A DNA stretch of 64,000 bases from Bacteroidales bacterium (GCA_015493525.1 WGCY01000053.1:186001-250000), one strand, 5' to 3'. Positions 43,395 to 51,545 are shown, numbered from the stretch's first letter. Numbers and translations are program-made. The notes: generated by a model from the letters alone, not told the origin.

Positions 43395-44639
43395 ATGCAA
43401 AAAATTGAAAAAAACGGGCAGTATTACAAATTCGGGTTATACGGCTTTTTGAAAAACCTGCGTTTTTATGAGGCATTTCTCCTCCTTTTTTTTCTTGAAA
43501 AAGGTATCGACTATCTCAAAATTGGTTTGTTGTATTCCGTCCGGGAAATAACCATCATGCTGTTTGAAATTCCCAGCGGCCTGGCTGCTGATGTATTCGG
43601 ACGCAAAAAGACACTCATTGCCTCCTTTTTGGTTTACATACTTTCCTTCACAACCTTCTATTTCTCAAGCCATTTCGGTTTCATGCTACTCGCCATGGTA
43701 CTGTTCGCGCTGGCCGATGCTTTCCGCTCAGGTATTCACAAAGCCATGATATTTCAGTATCTGGAACGTCAGGGAAGGACGGTACAAAAAACCGATTATT
43801 ACGGGCACACGCGTTCCTGGTCACAAACAGGATCAGCTATCGCCTCACTTGTTGCCGGCATTATGGTGTTTTATTATGGAAGCTACCGGATTATTTTTGT
43901 CCTCTCTGCTGTCCCTTACTTTCTCGACATGTTGCTCATCTGGAGTTACCCCGCTTATCTCGATGGCGAATTCGGCACAAAAAACAAGAAAAGGGTTAAG
44001 GAAAAGTTCACTGAAGTCTGGGAAACCATCCTAATGAGCCTCCGGGAGTTCAGCTTGCTGCGCATACTCACCAGCCTGTCGCTGCACACCGGTTATTACA
44101 AGGCCGTGAAAGATTACATACAACCCGTCATGGTCAGCCTGGCCATTACCTTGCCCTGGTTGCCGCTCCTGCGCGAAAAACAAAAAAGTGCGTTGGTAGT
44201 TGGCATTATATACTTTTTTCTGTACCTGCTTACCGCGCAAACCTCCCGTTCTGCCGGACGATTTTTAAAAAAGTTTACCCATTTCAGCCGCCCCATGAAC
44301 CTGACCATGGTTACCGGTATTGCCCTGGGATTTGCCGCAGGCTTTTTCTATCTGTTGCACTGGTATGTCTTGTCCATTCTCGGTTTTGTGTTGATCATGC
44401 TCAACGAAAACCTCCGGAAACCCATCGGTATTGCTTTCGTAACCGGCACCTCCAACAACAAAGCAGCTGCTTCGGTACTCTCAGTTCAGTCGCAGGCACA
44501 ATCATTTTTTGCCGCTATCATGGCTTTTGTCATTGGCTGGGGTGCACAGATGGGCGGCCCGGGTACCGGTATCATCTTTGGAAGCGGGTTGCTCCTTTTG
44601 CTCCTTCCATTTTCCCTGCTAAAAAGAGCAAAAAGCTAA
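43395..44639 (+). CDS. MFS transporter
   Basis: 414 residues, about twelve helices. Motif A between helices 2 and 3 is FEIPSGLAADVFGRKKTL, and the N-terminus (YGFLKNLRFYEAFLLLFFLE) matches the small-molecule MFS branch often annotated without substrate in Bacteroidota. LNENLRKPIGIAF and a Ser/Gln-rich loop (SVLSVQSQAQSFF) lie late in the protein. Cargo unknown. A terminator that also serves lpdA lies just downstream. Confidence 0.84.
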   Translation: MQKIEKNGQYYKFGLYGFLKNLRFYEAFLLLFFLEKGIDYLKIGLLYSVREITIMLFEIPSGLAADVFGRKKTLIASFLVYILSFTTFYFSSHFGFMLLAMVLFALADAFRSGIHKAMIFQYLERQGRTVQKTDYYGHTRSWSQTGSAIASLVAGIMVFYYGSYRIIFVLSAVPYFLDMLLIWSYPAYLDGEFGTKNKKRVKEKFTEVWETILMSLREFSLLRILTSLSLHTGYYKAVKDYIQPVMVSLAITLPWLPLLREKQKSALVVGIIYFFLYLLTAQTSRSAGRFLKKFTHFSRPMNLTMVTGIALGFAAGFFYLLHWYVLSILGFVLIMLNENLRKPIGIAFVTGTSNNKAAASVLSVQSQAQSFFAAIMAFVIGWGAQMGGPGTGIIFGSGLLLLLLPFSLLKRAKS

Positions 44640-44645
44640 AAAAAG

Positions 44646-44677
44646 AAAGCCCGTAACGCGTTAACGCACGGGCTTTT
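44646..44677. terminator. Terminator between convergent MFS and lpdA genes
   Basis: Arms AAAGCCCGT (44646-44654) and ACGGGCTTT (44668-44676) enclose a loop that itself contains the palindrome GCGTTAACGC (44658-44667). A-runs and T-runs flank it on both sides. Confidence 0.8.
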
Positions 44678-44694
44678 ATCTTAGAATATTCCTG

Positions 44695-46086
44695 TTACAA
44701 ATGTATCACTTCGCCGTAAGCAGCAGCAACAGCTTCCATAATGGCTTCCGACATGGTGGGATGCGGATGGACAGCATGGATAATTTCATGACCGGTTGTT
44801 TCCAGTTTGCGGGCAACCACCACCTCGGCAATCATCTCCGTAACATTCTCTCCAATCATGTGGCAACCGAGCCACTCGCCATATTTGGCATCGAAAATCA
44901 CCTTCACAAAACCCTCTTTTTTGCCGGCAGCACTGGCTTTCCCGGAAGCAGTGAACGGAAATTTTCCCACTTTGATTTCATAACCAGCTTCTTTGGCCGC
45001 TTTTTCGGTCATTCCCACACTGGCCACTTCGGGACTGGTATAAGTACAAGCCGGAATATTTCCATAATCCACAGGCTCTGCATCCAGTCCGGCAATCTTT
45101 TCCACACAGGTAATTCCCTCATGGGAAGCAGTATGCGCCAGTGCCGGCCCGTGAACAATATCGCCAATGGCATAATATCCGGGGACATTGGTTTGGTAAA
45201 AATCATCTACCACCACTTTTCCCTTTTCTGTTTTTATTCCGGTGTCTTCCAGGCCAATTCCTTCCAGATTTGTGGAAATTCCCACGGCAGAGAGTACCAC
45301 ATCGGCTTCCACTTCTACCATACCTTTTTGGGTTTTAATGCTGACTTTACAGACTTTTCCGGATGTGTCCACCTTTTCCACAGACGAATCCAGCATCACC
45401 TTCATCTTAGCTTTCTTGAAGGAGCGTGCCAGCTGTTTGCTCACCTCTTCATCCTCCAGTGGAACCACGTTGGGCAGAAACTCCACCAGCGTCACCTGAA
45501 CGCCAAGTGTGTTAAAGAAATAGGCAAATTCAGAGCCGATGGCACCGGAGCCCACTACCACCATACTTTTGGGCAGCTTTTCCAGCGTAAGTGCCTGACG
45601 GTAACCAATAATTTTTTTGCCATCCTGCGGAAGGTTTGGCAACTCTTTGGAACGTGCTCCGGTAGCGATAATCACATGATCGGCAGCATAGTCCTGTGTT
45701 TTGCCTTCCGCATCTTTAACTTCAATTATCTTTCCGGGCTTTACCTTGCCAAAGCCGGCAATCAAGTCAATTTTATTCTTTTTGAACAGGTATTGTACCC
45801 CTTTGCTCATACCATCGGCCACCCCACGGCTGCGCGCCACCATGGCCGGAAGGTCGGGAGTAATCTCACCCTTAATGTTCACACCATAATCAGTAGCATG
45901 ACTGGCATAGTTAAAAACCTGAGCACTTTTGAGCAACGCTTTGGTGGGAATACACCCCCAATTGAGGCAGATACCACCGATTTCGGCCCTTTCAACAACC
46001 GCCACTTTCTTGCCCAGTTGTGCAGCACGAATAGCAGCCACATAACCGCCGGGGCCACTTCCCAAAACTAAAATATCGTATTTCAT
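44695..46086 (-). CDS. lpdA: Dihydrolipoyl dehydrogenase
   Basis: 463 residues from ATG 46086 (an upstream in-frame start at 46116 gives a less typical N-terminus). The redox disulfide is in CLNWGCIPTKALLKSA near residue 38. FAD fold: LVLGSGPGGYVAAIRAAQLG. NAD fold: VVGSGAIGSEFAYFFNTLG. The C-terminal HAVHPHPTMSEA carries the catalytic His. It reoxidises lipoyl groups of glycine-cleavage H protein and 2-oxoacid dehydrogenase complexes. A CAAAAATA box at 46114-46121 (TATTTTTG on this strand) probably serves as its -7 element. gcvT is elsewhere in this window. Confidence 0.96.
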   Translation of the reverse strand: MKYDILVLGSGPGGYVAAIRAAQLGKKVAVVERAEIGGICLNWGCIPTKALLKSAQVFNYASHATDYGVNIKGEITPDLPAMVARSRGVADGMSKGVQYLFKKNKIDLIAGFGKVKPGKIIEVKDAEGKTQDYAADHVIIATGARSKELPNLPQDGKKIIGYRQALTLEKLPKSMVVVGSGAIGSEFAYFFNTLGVQVTLVEFLPNVVPLEDEEVSKQLARSFKKAKMKVMLDSSVEKVDTSGKVCKVSIKTQKGMVEVEADVVLSAVGISTNLEGIGLEDTGIKTEKGKVVVDDFYQTNVPGYYAIGDIVHGPALAHTASHEGITCVEKIAGLDAEPVDYGNIPACTYTSPEVASVGMTEKAAKEAGYEIKVGKFPFTASGKASAAGKKEGFVKVIFDAKYGEWLGCHMIGENVTEMIAEVVVARKLETTGHEIIHAVHPHPTMSEAIMEAVAAAYGEVIHL

Positions 46087-46238
46087 CTTTTGTCCTGTTT
46101 TTATTTTGTGTTGCAAAAATACGATTTCAACCGCTTCAAAATGAGAAAATCATAAATTATTTTGTATGATTCTAAATAAAAGAATGCCAAAACGGCCCAT
46201 CGTTGTCCACTATTTCCTAAATTTGTAAAAAATTAAAG

Positions 46239-47333
46239 ATGAAAAAACAAATACTCTTTCTCCTGGCCATCCTCTTTGCGCTGGCAACTTTAGATTCCTG
46301 TAAAAATATGGCACACAAAACAAAGATTCGTTCGCACTTGGTGGACACTGTGGGGTTTGCCCAATACCCATGGCAAATGGACAGCCTTATGGCACGCATT
46401 AAAAAATACCAGGGCAACCAACTGGAAAAGCGCACCCGATACCTGAGCAAGAAAACCACCAAAGCCGTGCTCTGTCCCCATGACGACTATTCCTACGTGG
46501 GCTATCTCTATCCGGCTACGCTGGAGCAGATTAAAGCCAAAACTGTTATTATTTTCGGTGTGGCACACAAAGCCGCCAAGTTACATCTGGAGAACCAGCT
46601 TATTTTTGACTCCTACGATGACTGGAAAGGGCCTTTTGGAAATGTGAAAGTTTCGGATTTACGCCAAAAAATTATCGACAACCTGCCCAAAAGACTTTAC
46701 CAGGTAAACGATTCCATGCAGGCCATGGAACATTCGGTGGAAGCCATGATTCCGTGGCTGCAATATTTTAACCCCAAAGTACAGATTATCTCTATCCTTG
46801 TCCCCTACATGTCGTTTGACCGCATGAAGGCCATTGCCGGCCCTCTGGCGGAAGCCATTAAAAAAGCAACTGCCTCAGAAAATCTGCAATGGGGAAAAGA
46901 TTTTGCTTTTGTCCTTTCCAGCGATGCCGTTCACTATGGCGATATGGGCTGGGGCGGAAAGAACTTTGCCTTTTTTGGCACAGCCTGCACGAGTTACACC
47001 CATGCCAAAGGAGAGGAACTGGAAGTTATGCATACGATTAGCGGATACATAAGCGAGGGCATGGTTCACAAATTCTGCGACCTTACCGTTGAGAAAAGCG
47101 ATTACCATAAATACAAATGGACCTGGTGCGGACGCTATTCTGTTCCGCTTGGCTTACTTACTATCAACAAGTTAAACGAGATGCTTTATGACGAACCGTT
47201 GCGCGGACAGGTTATCGGGTATTCCACCAGCATCGAGCGGGAGCCCATACCGGTAAAAGACATTCGCATGGGCGTTACTGCACCTGCCGACGACCATCAC
47301 TGGGTTGGTTATGCCGCCATTAAATATTTTTAA
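46239..47333 (+). CDS. Memo-like (AmmeMemoRadiSam system protein B family) lipoprotein
   Basis: 364 residues. An N-terminal lipoprotein signal (FLLAILFALATLDSC, Cys21) is followed by a MEMO1-family domain. Family-type metal residues appear in LCPHDDYSYVGYLYPATL (near residue 72), IFGVAHKAAKLH (near 105), EHSVEAMIPWLQYF (near 165) and FVLSSDAVHYGDMGWGG (near 225), with YKWTWCGRYSVPLGLL near 290. Usual Memo proteins are cytoplasmic and pair with a radical-SAM AmmeB/C module; here no such partner is nearby. The lipidated form would act in the periplasm or outer membrane. Function unknown. Confidence 0.85.
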   Translation: MKKQILFLLAILFALATLDSCKNMAHKTKIRSHLVDTVGFAQYPWQMDSLMARIKKYQGNQLEKRTRYLSKKTTKAVLCPHDDYSYVGYLYPATLEQIKAKTVIIFGVAHKAAKLHLENQLIFDSYDDWKGPFGNVKVSDLRQKIIDNLPKRLYQVNDSMQAMEHSVEAMIPWLQYFNPKVQIISILVPYMSFDRMKAIAGPLAEAIKKATASENLQWGKDFAFVLSSDAVHYGDMGWGGKNFAFFGTACTSYTHAKGEELEVMHTISGYISEGMVHKFCDLTVEKSDYHKYKWTWCGRYSVPLGLLTINKLNEMLYDEPLRGQVIGYSTSIEREPIPVKDIRMGVTAPADDHHWVGYAAIKYF

Positions 47334-47341
47334 TATTGCCT

Positions 47342-47992
47342 ATGAAAAATACTGAAGAACAAGTTATTAACAAAACAATTGCTTTTGTTCAAAAGGAACT
47401 TTCTGATGCCGAGAGTGGCCACGACTGGTGGCATATTTACCGTGTGCGGAACCTGGCAGAACGGATAGCCCGGGAGGAAAATGCCGATCTTTTTGTTGTC
47501 ATCCTCGGTGCCTTGCTACACGACATAGCCGATGCCAAATTCTACGATGGCGATGAAACTGTTGGCCCGAGAACAGCAGAAAAATTTCTTCACTCACAAA
47601 ATCTGCCGGAAGAGATTATCGGTAAAATATTAAATATTATCCGGTTTGTCTCTTTCAAAAACAGCGATGAGAAACCGGATGACAATTCATTGGAATTACA
47701 TATCATTCAGGATGCCGACCGGCTGGATGCCCTGGGTGCCATAGGCATTGCCCGTGCTTTCAGCTACGGCGGATATAAAAACCGTGAGATGTACAACCCC
47801 GGCATTCCTCCCCAATTGAATATGAGCAGGGCCGAGTACAAGAAGTCGAAGTCCACAACAATCAATCATTTTTATGAAAAGTTGCTGTTACTGAAAGAGA
47901 TGATGCATACCAAAACCGGAAAGCAGCTGGCGGAACAACGGCACCAGTTTATGGAACAGTTTCTGGAGGAATTTTACGCTGAGTGGGGATAA
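47342..47992 (+). CDS. HD-domain phosphohydrolase
   Basis: 216 residues from ATG 47342. HD motif residues: SGHDWWHIYRVRNLAE (His27-Asp28 region), LGALLHDIADAKFYDGDET (HD near 64) and QDADRLDALGAIGIARAF (Asp near 135). The arrangement matches YedJ-like HD hydrolases that act on nucleotides or phosphoesters; the substrate is unknown. It follows the Memo-like gene by 8 bp and is probably co-transcribed. No signal peptide. Confidence 0.88.
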   Translation: MKNTEEQVINKTIAFVQKELSDAESGHDWWHIYRVRNLAERIAREENADLFVVILGALLHDIADAKFYDGDETVGPRTAEKFLHSQNLPEEIIGKILNIIRFVSFKNSDEKPDDNSLELHIIQDADRLDALGAIGIARAFSYGGYKNREMYNPGIPPQLNMSRAEYKKSKSTTINHFYEKLLLLKEMMHTKTGKQLAEQRHQFMEQFLEEFYAEWG

Positions 47993-48079
47993 TATTAGTA
48001 TCCTTAAAAGAAAAACAAGTAGGAGTTTTGGAGATGGGCAAAGAATCCGGAGGATATTTTATAGAAATCTTGAATACTA

Positions 48080-48111
48080 TTTGGATGTTTTACCAATACT
48101 TGGTAATTTTG
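48080..48111 (+). promoter_or_regulatory. ParDE promoter with operator palindrome in the spacer
   Basis: TTTG (48080-48083) and TAATTTTG (48104-48111) are 20 bp apart. The palindrome TTACCAA-TAC-TTGGTAA (48090-48106) fills the spacer and overlaps the -7 box, a layout expected for autorepression by antitoxin. Confidence 0.7.
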
Positions 48112-48124
48112 AAAAAAATTAAAA

Positions 48125-48373
48125 ATGAAAAATACTTCAATATCTCTCGGTGATTATTTTGACCAATTTGTACGAATGCAAATTTCGGCTGGTCGATACA
48201 AAAATGTTAGCGAAGTCATAAGGGCGGGACTTCGCCTCTTAGAAAATGAAGAAAGTAAAGTTATTGCTTTGAGAAATGCAATTCAAGAAGGAATTGATAG
48301 TGGCATCGCACACGATTTTGATCCTGAAAAACACCTTCAAGAATTAAAAGCAAGACGAAGAAACAATGGCTAA
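48125..48373 (+). CDS. Type II antitoxin, ParD-like ribbon-helix-helix protein
   Basis: 82 residues. ISLGDYFDQFVRMQISAGRY starts the ribbon-helix-helix DNA-binding unit and NVSEVIRAGLRLLENEE follows, the classical ParD/CopG pattern. The C-terminal region (about 55-82) should wrap the toxin. It overlaps the toxin gene by 8 bp. The upstream palindrome is the likely operator. Base composition is more AT-rich than flanking genes, suggesting acquisition. Confidence 0.92.
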   Translation: MKNTSISLGDYFDQFVRMQISAGRYKNVSEVIRAGLRLLENEESKVIALRNAIQEGIDSGIAHDFDPEKHLQELKARRRNNG

Positions 48374-48665
48374 ATATAAACTGACAAATAAAGCCGTTGA
48401 AGATTTGACCAGGATTTGGAGCTATACATTTGAAAAATGGTCGGAGAAACAAGCAGATAAATATTATTATATTTTACTCGAAAGCTGTCATGATATTGCG
48501 AAGAATCCAGACCTTGGAAAAAACTACAAAGGAATAATAAAAGAACTCTTTGGATTTAAAGTAAATCGGCACATAATATTTTATAGAAAAGATGTTGATC
48601 AGTCAATCGAAATAACAAGATTTTTGCACGAACGAATGGACTTGAAAAACAGAATTAATGAATAA
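48366..48665 (+). CDS. Type II toxin, ParE/RelE family
   Basis: 99 residues. KYKLTNKAVEDLTRIWSYTF and the WSEKQADKYYYILLESCHDI segment, then GKNYKGIIKELFGFKVNRHI and HERMDLKNRI near the end, match the RelE/ParE fold of gyrase- or ribosome-targeting toxins. Catalytic residues typical of RelE are not obvious, so ParE-type (gyrase) is preferred. Translationally coupled to the antitoxin. Confidence 0.92.
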   Translation: MAKYKLTNKAVEDLTRIWSYTFEKWSEKQADKYYYILLESCHDIAKNPDLGKNYKGIIKELFGFKVNRHIIFYRKDVDQSIEITRFLHERMDLKNRINE

Positions 48666-48821
48666 AGAAACGGCTATATAACACTGTATGCCTTTCAACC
48701 TGTAACCCCCGCCGCAACCTACCTTAAACAGGTATCAGGCATCATCTTCAGATAACATTTAATTCTTCTTGCCTTTTCCCCGGATTTTTCGTACTATTGT
48801 CCTGACTAACAAGCAAACCCA

Positions 48822-50924
48822 ATGTTTTGGCATGGCCGCCCGTTTCTGCGTATCCTCCTGTTTTTTGCCACCGGTATTCTGGTTGCCCGGTTATTTTATA
48901 CAGACATCCAGCTTCCGGCAGCAGGATTTATCTTTCTTTTGTCCTTTCTCATACTAATCTCAGCGGTTCTGGCAAACCACATCAAATCCTTCAAATACAG
49001 CTGGACAACCGGTCTGCTCCTCGACATTACGTTGTTTGTTGCCGGCTTCACGCTTACCGTCCGGCAAAACAGGCAGAATGAGGTAATCCTAAGCAAAAGC
49101 CCGGAAGCTGTCTGGGAAGGAAAACTTCTGACCGAACCCATGCAACGGGCCAAAACAGTGAGGTTTATCCTGAAAATCATCAAACGTGCTGACAGCGACA
49201 GGATCTTGCCCCGCAGCGTGAAAGTATTGGCTTATCTGAAAACCGATACGCTTCCGCAGGGAATGCATTTGGGAAATTTTGTAGTCTTTCGCGGAAAAAT
49301 GGGCCGTGTGGAAACGCCGAAAAACCCGGGAGAATTTGATTACCGCCGTTTTTTGCAAGACCGGGGCATCCGGTACAGGGTCTTCATTGATAAAGCCAAC
49401 TGGAAGTCATTACCTGCAAACTCAGGTTTTTTTCTTCCTGCCATTTTTTCCCGGTGGCGCAACAAACTGTTACAAAGCCTCCGCTCGCAAGGGCTCAGCA
49501 AGAAAGAATATGCCGTTGCCGCTGCCATTTTGCTGGGCTATGACCAGCTCATAGGTCCCGGTCTTCATCAGGATTTCACAGCAGCAGGGGCCGTTCACAT
49601 ATTGTGCGTTTCAGGGATGCATGTGGGCATTGTCTTCCTGATATTCAGTTTTCTGCTGAGTTTTTTGTTGCGTTTCAAAAAGGGCAATACCCTGCGCAAC
49701 ATACTGCTCCTGATAGTGATATGGGCATATGCCCTGCTCACCGGCCTTTCCCCTTCCGTGTCGCGTGCCGCCACCATGATATCCCTTTTCATCCTTGCCG
49801 GCATTTTCGGGCGGGGCTATGATAACTTTAACATCCTTGCTGCCTCGGCTTTTCTGCTGTTGCTGTTGAACCCCATGTTGCTTTTTGATGTGGGGTTTCA
49901 GCTAAGCTACGCCGCCGTTGCGGGAATTTTAATGTTTTATTTTCCCATTTACCGGTCGGTATATTTCGGCAACAAAATATTGCAAACGGTTTGGGCAGCA
50001 CTGGTGGTCTCCTTTTCGGCAGAGTTGGGAGCTTTTGCCATAGCCGCGCACTATTTTCATCAATTCCCACTCTATTTCCTGTTGACCAACATGGCCGTAT
50101 TTGCCCTCTCCTATCTCATTATTTTTTCAGGGCTGGCTTTTCTGACTTTCTCCTGGATTCCATTTATAAACAAATTGCTGGCCGTAATACTGGCAAAATC
50201 AGTAAGCATTCTTATCCTCATTGTCCATTTTGTAGCCTCGCTGCCTCATTCCGCCGTTTACGACCTCTATTTTCCCTGGTTAAAAGTCGTGCTCGTTTTT
50301 GCCCTTCTTATCTGGAGTTATTATCTGTTTATCCATAAAAACCTGCACATGCTTGTGCCGGCACTGGCCACAATGGTTCTCTTACTTGGGTTACATACTC
50401 TTAGACAGGCAAGGCTGTTACGGCAGGAAAAGTTCATCATTTATTCCCTGCACCATCATACGGCCATCGACCTCATCCAAGGTAAAACACATGTCCTGCT
50501 AACCGATTCACTGGCATTGGCCCATCCATCGGAGCTTGGCTATTCCTTAAAAAACAGCCGTATAGCCATGGGGTTGACAGAAAAAGCCCATCCTCTTTCC
50601 CAGAATTTTCATTCAACCTTTTTGTATTACCAATCAGGCTTTGGGCAAATGGACTCCCTGAGGTTTTATATCCCGCCCCCAAAGAAGCACATTTATCCCA
50701 AATTGCACAAAAAAATCTGTGTGGATTATCTCATTTTTCGTTCTCCGGGAAAAACAAAGCTGGCAGAAGTGGCAAAATCCATCCATTTTAAGAAAGTCAT
50801 TCTGGATGCAACGCTTTCCCATTGGGCAGTCAAGAGCCTTGAAAAACAGGCTAAATTACTGGATATTAACTATATAAATCTAAGGGAAAGAGGAGCGTTT
50901 ATTTTTGATTTCAGGAAAAAATAA
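48822..50924 (+). CDS. comEC: ComEC/Rec2-family DNA-uptake channel protein
   Basis: 700 residues. N-terminal membrane segments (about 5-65) precede a DUF4131/OB-like soluble domain (about 75-200) with KNPGEFDYRRFLQDRGIRYR near residue 160. The Competence domain (about 220-500) contains AGAVHILCVSGMHVGIVFL near residue 252 and GLSPSVSRAATMISLFILAG. The C-terminal 150 residues lack the metallo-beta-lactamase nuclease motif seen in many ComEC proteins. ComEC moves single-stranded DNA across the inner membrane during transformation. Whether this strain is competent cannot be told here. Confidence 0.9.
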   Translation: MFWHGRPFLRILLFFATGILVARLFYTDIQLPAAGFIFLLSFLILISAVLANHIKSFKYSWTTGLLLDITLFVAGFTLTVRQNRQNEVILSKSPEAVWEGKLLTEPMQRAKTVRFILKIIKRADSDRILPRSVKVLAYLKTDTLPQGMHLGNFVVFRGKMGRVETPKNPGEFDYRRFLQDRGIRYRVFIDKANWKSLPANSGFFLPAIFSRWRNKLLQSLRSQGLSKKEYAVAAAILLGYDQLIGPGLHQDFTAAGAVHILCVSGMHVGIVFLIFSFLLSFLLRFKKGNTLRNILLLIVIWAYALLTGLSPSVSRAATMISLFILAGIFGRGYDNFNILAASAFLLLLLNPMLLFDVGFQLSYAAVAGILMFYFPIYRSVYFGNKILQTVWAALVVSFSAELGAFAIAAHYFHQFPLYFLLTNMAVFALSYLIIFSGLAFLTFSWIPFINKLLAVILAKSVSILILIVHFVASLPHSAVYDLYFPWLKVVLVFALLIWSYYLFIHKNLHMLVPALATMVLLLGLHTLRQARLLRQEKFIIYSLHHHTAIDLIQGKTHVLLTDSLALAHPSELGYSLKNSRIAMGLTEKAHPLSQNFHSTFLYYQSGFGQMDSLRFYIPPPKKHIYPKLHKKICVDYLIFRSPGKTKLAEVAKSIHFKKVILDATLSHWAVKSLEKQAKLLDINYINLRERGAFIFDFRKK

Positions 50925-50939
50925 ATTTCCCAAAAATTG

Positions 50940-50970
50940 TTTGCAGATTAAAAAAAAGCCTTTATTTTTG
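50940..50970 (+). promoter_or_regulatory. Promoter for tRNA-Asp (TTTG-N19-TATTTTTG)
   Basis: TTTG at 50940-50943 and TATTTTTG at 50963-50970 are 19 bp apart, a strong Bacteroidota promoter. It lies 35 bp upstream of the tRNA. Confidence 0.7.
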
Positions 50971-51005
50971 CAGTCCCATTTGAGGGAAGTTCATAACAGA
51001 AAATT

Positions 51006-51083
51006 GGTCTGGTAGTTCAGCTTGGTTAGAATACCTGCCTGTCACGCAGGGGGTCGCGGGTTCGAGTCCCGTCCAGACCGCCA
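51006..51083 (+). tRNA. tRNA-Asp (anticodon GTC), CCA encoded
   Basis: Acceptor stem GGTCTGG (51006-51012) pairs with CCAGACC (51073-51079), discriminator G at 51080, and the CCA end is encoded (51081-51083). Anticodon stem CCTGC/GCAGG encloses CTGTCAC with anticodon GTC at 51041-51043. The T-arm contains GGGTTCGAGTCCC. Confidence 0.97.
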
Positions 51084-51109
51084 AAAAGCACCCCAAACGG
51101 GTGCTTTTT
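51083..51109 (+). terminator. Terminator after tRNA-Asp
   Basis: AAAAAGCACCC (51083-51093) and GGGTGCTTTTT (51099-51109) form a perfect stem with a 5-nt loop. The same hairpin is repeated in the decayed copy at about 51453-51476. Confidence 0.88.
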
Positions 51110-51115
51110 CTGTTT

Positions 51116-51382
51116 ATGGATACGCATTACGTTTATATTATCTATTCGGAAAGATTGGATATTTACTACAAAGGATACACCCAGTATCCTGAGAAAAGGC
51201 TTTTTGAGCACAACAACGGAATGAGCCGGTTCACAAAAGGAAAAGGACTATGGAAAATGGTCTATCTCGAAAGCTTTAAGACACGAAAAGAGGCTTTAAT
51301 TCGTGAGAGGCAACTCAAAAGAGTAAACCACAAATATTTGATTTGGCTGTTTCAACAGGACACAAACCTTTTGAACAAATGA
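51116..51382 (+). CDS. GIY-YIG nuclease family protein
   Basis: 88 residues, starting 6 bp after the tRNA terminator. The domain signature HYVYIIYSERLDIYYKGYTQ (near residue 4), then the FEHNNGMSRFTKGKGLW segment and SFKTRKEALIRERQLKRV, are all intact. Small proteins like this are excinuclease-like or homing-type nucleases of unknown role in Bacteroidota. No promoter lies between the tRNA and the ATG, so expression needs terminator read-through. An incomplete second copy follows. Confidence 0.88.
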   Translation: MDTHYVYIIYSERLDIYYKGYTQYPEKRLFEHNNGMSRFTKGKGLWKMVYLESFKTRKEALIRERQLKRVNHKYLIWLFQQDTNLLNK

Positions 51383-51426
51383 ATACCTGCCTGTCATCTC
51401 GCCTCAGGCGAGACGGGTTCGAGTCC
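51381..51426 (+). pseudogene. Decayed tRNA-Asp copy carrying palindrome insertions
   Basis: GAATACCTGCCTGTCA (51381-51396) equals 51029-51044 of the intact tRNA, and GGGTTCGAGTCC (51415-51426) equals its T-arm. Between them, instead of the 3' anticodon stem and variable loop, is the palindrome TCTCGCCTCAGGCGAGA (51397-51413). The 5' half is absent. Confidence 0.8.
51397..51413. repeat. Short REP-like palindrome TCTCGCCT-C-AGGCGAGA
   Basis: 8-bp perfect arms with one central base. It replaces the 3' side of the anticodon stem and the variable loop in the tRNA copy. Confidence 0.75.
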
Positions 51427-51443
51427 TCTCGCCTGGGGCGAGA
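51427..51443. repeat. Second REP-like palindrome TCTCGCC-TGG-GGCGAGA
   Basis: 7-bp arms with a 3-base centre, nearly identical to the palindrome 30 bp upstream. It occupies the place of the 3' acceptor stem in the decayed tRNA copy. Confidence 0.75.
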
Positions 51444-51451
51444 CGAGACAT

Positions 51452-51476
51452 AAAGCACCCCAAACGGGTGCTTTTT
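51452..51476. repeat. Duplicated tRNA terminator hairpin
   Basis: AAAGCACCCCAAACGGGTGCTTTTT repeats the hairpin found after the intact tRNA, as part of the same tandem duplication (copy 1 about 51029-51172, copy 2 about 51381-51540). Confidence 0.8.
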
Positions 51477-51482
51477 CTGTTT

Positions 51483-51545
51483 ATGGACACGCATTACGTT
51501 TATATTATCTATTCGGAAAGATTGGATATTTATTACAAAAGCTAA
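51483..51545 (+). pseudogene. Truncated GIY-YIG gene copy
   Basis: ATG through codon 19 matches the first codons of the intact GIY-YIG gene with only two base differences (GAC ACG for GAT ACG, TAT TAC for TAC TAC), then reads AGC and stops. About 20 residues remain. Confidence 0.85.

Noticed and set aside
44701-46071. 456-residue open frame antisense to lpdA
   Set aside because: It lies opposite a clear lpdA gene and its translation is His/Phe-rich with no family match; a shadow of codon bias.
51006-51545. Integrative element using tRNA-Asp as attachment site
   Set aside because: No integrase, no att-like direct repeat at the tRNA 3' end and the copied region begins inside the tRNA rather than at its end.
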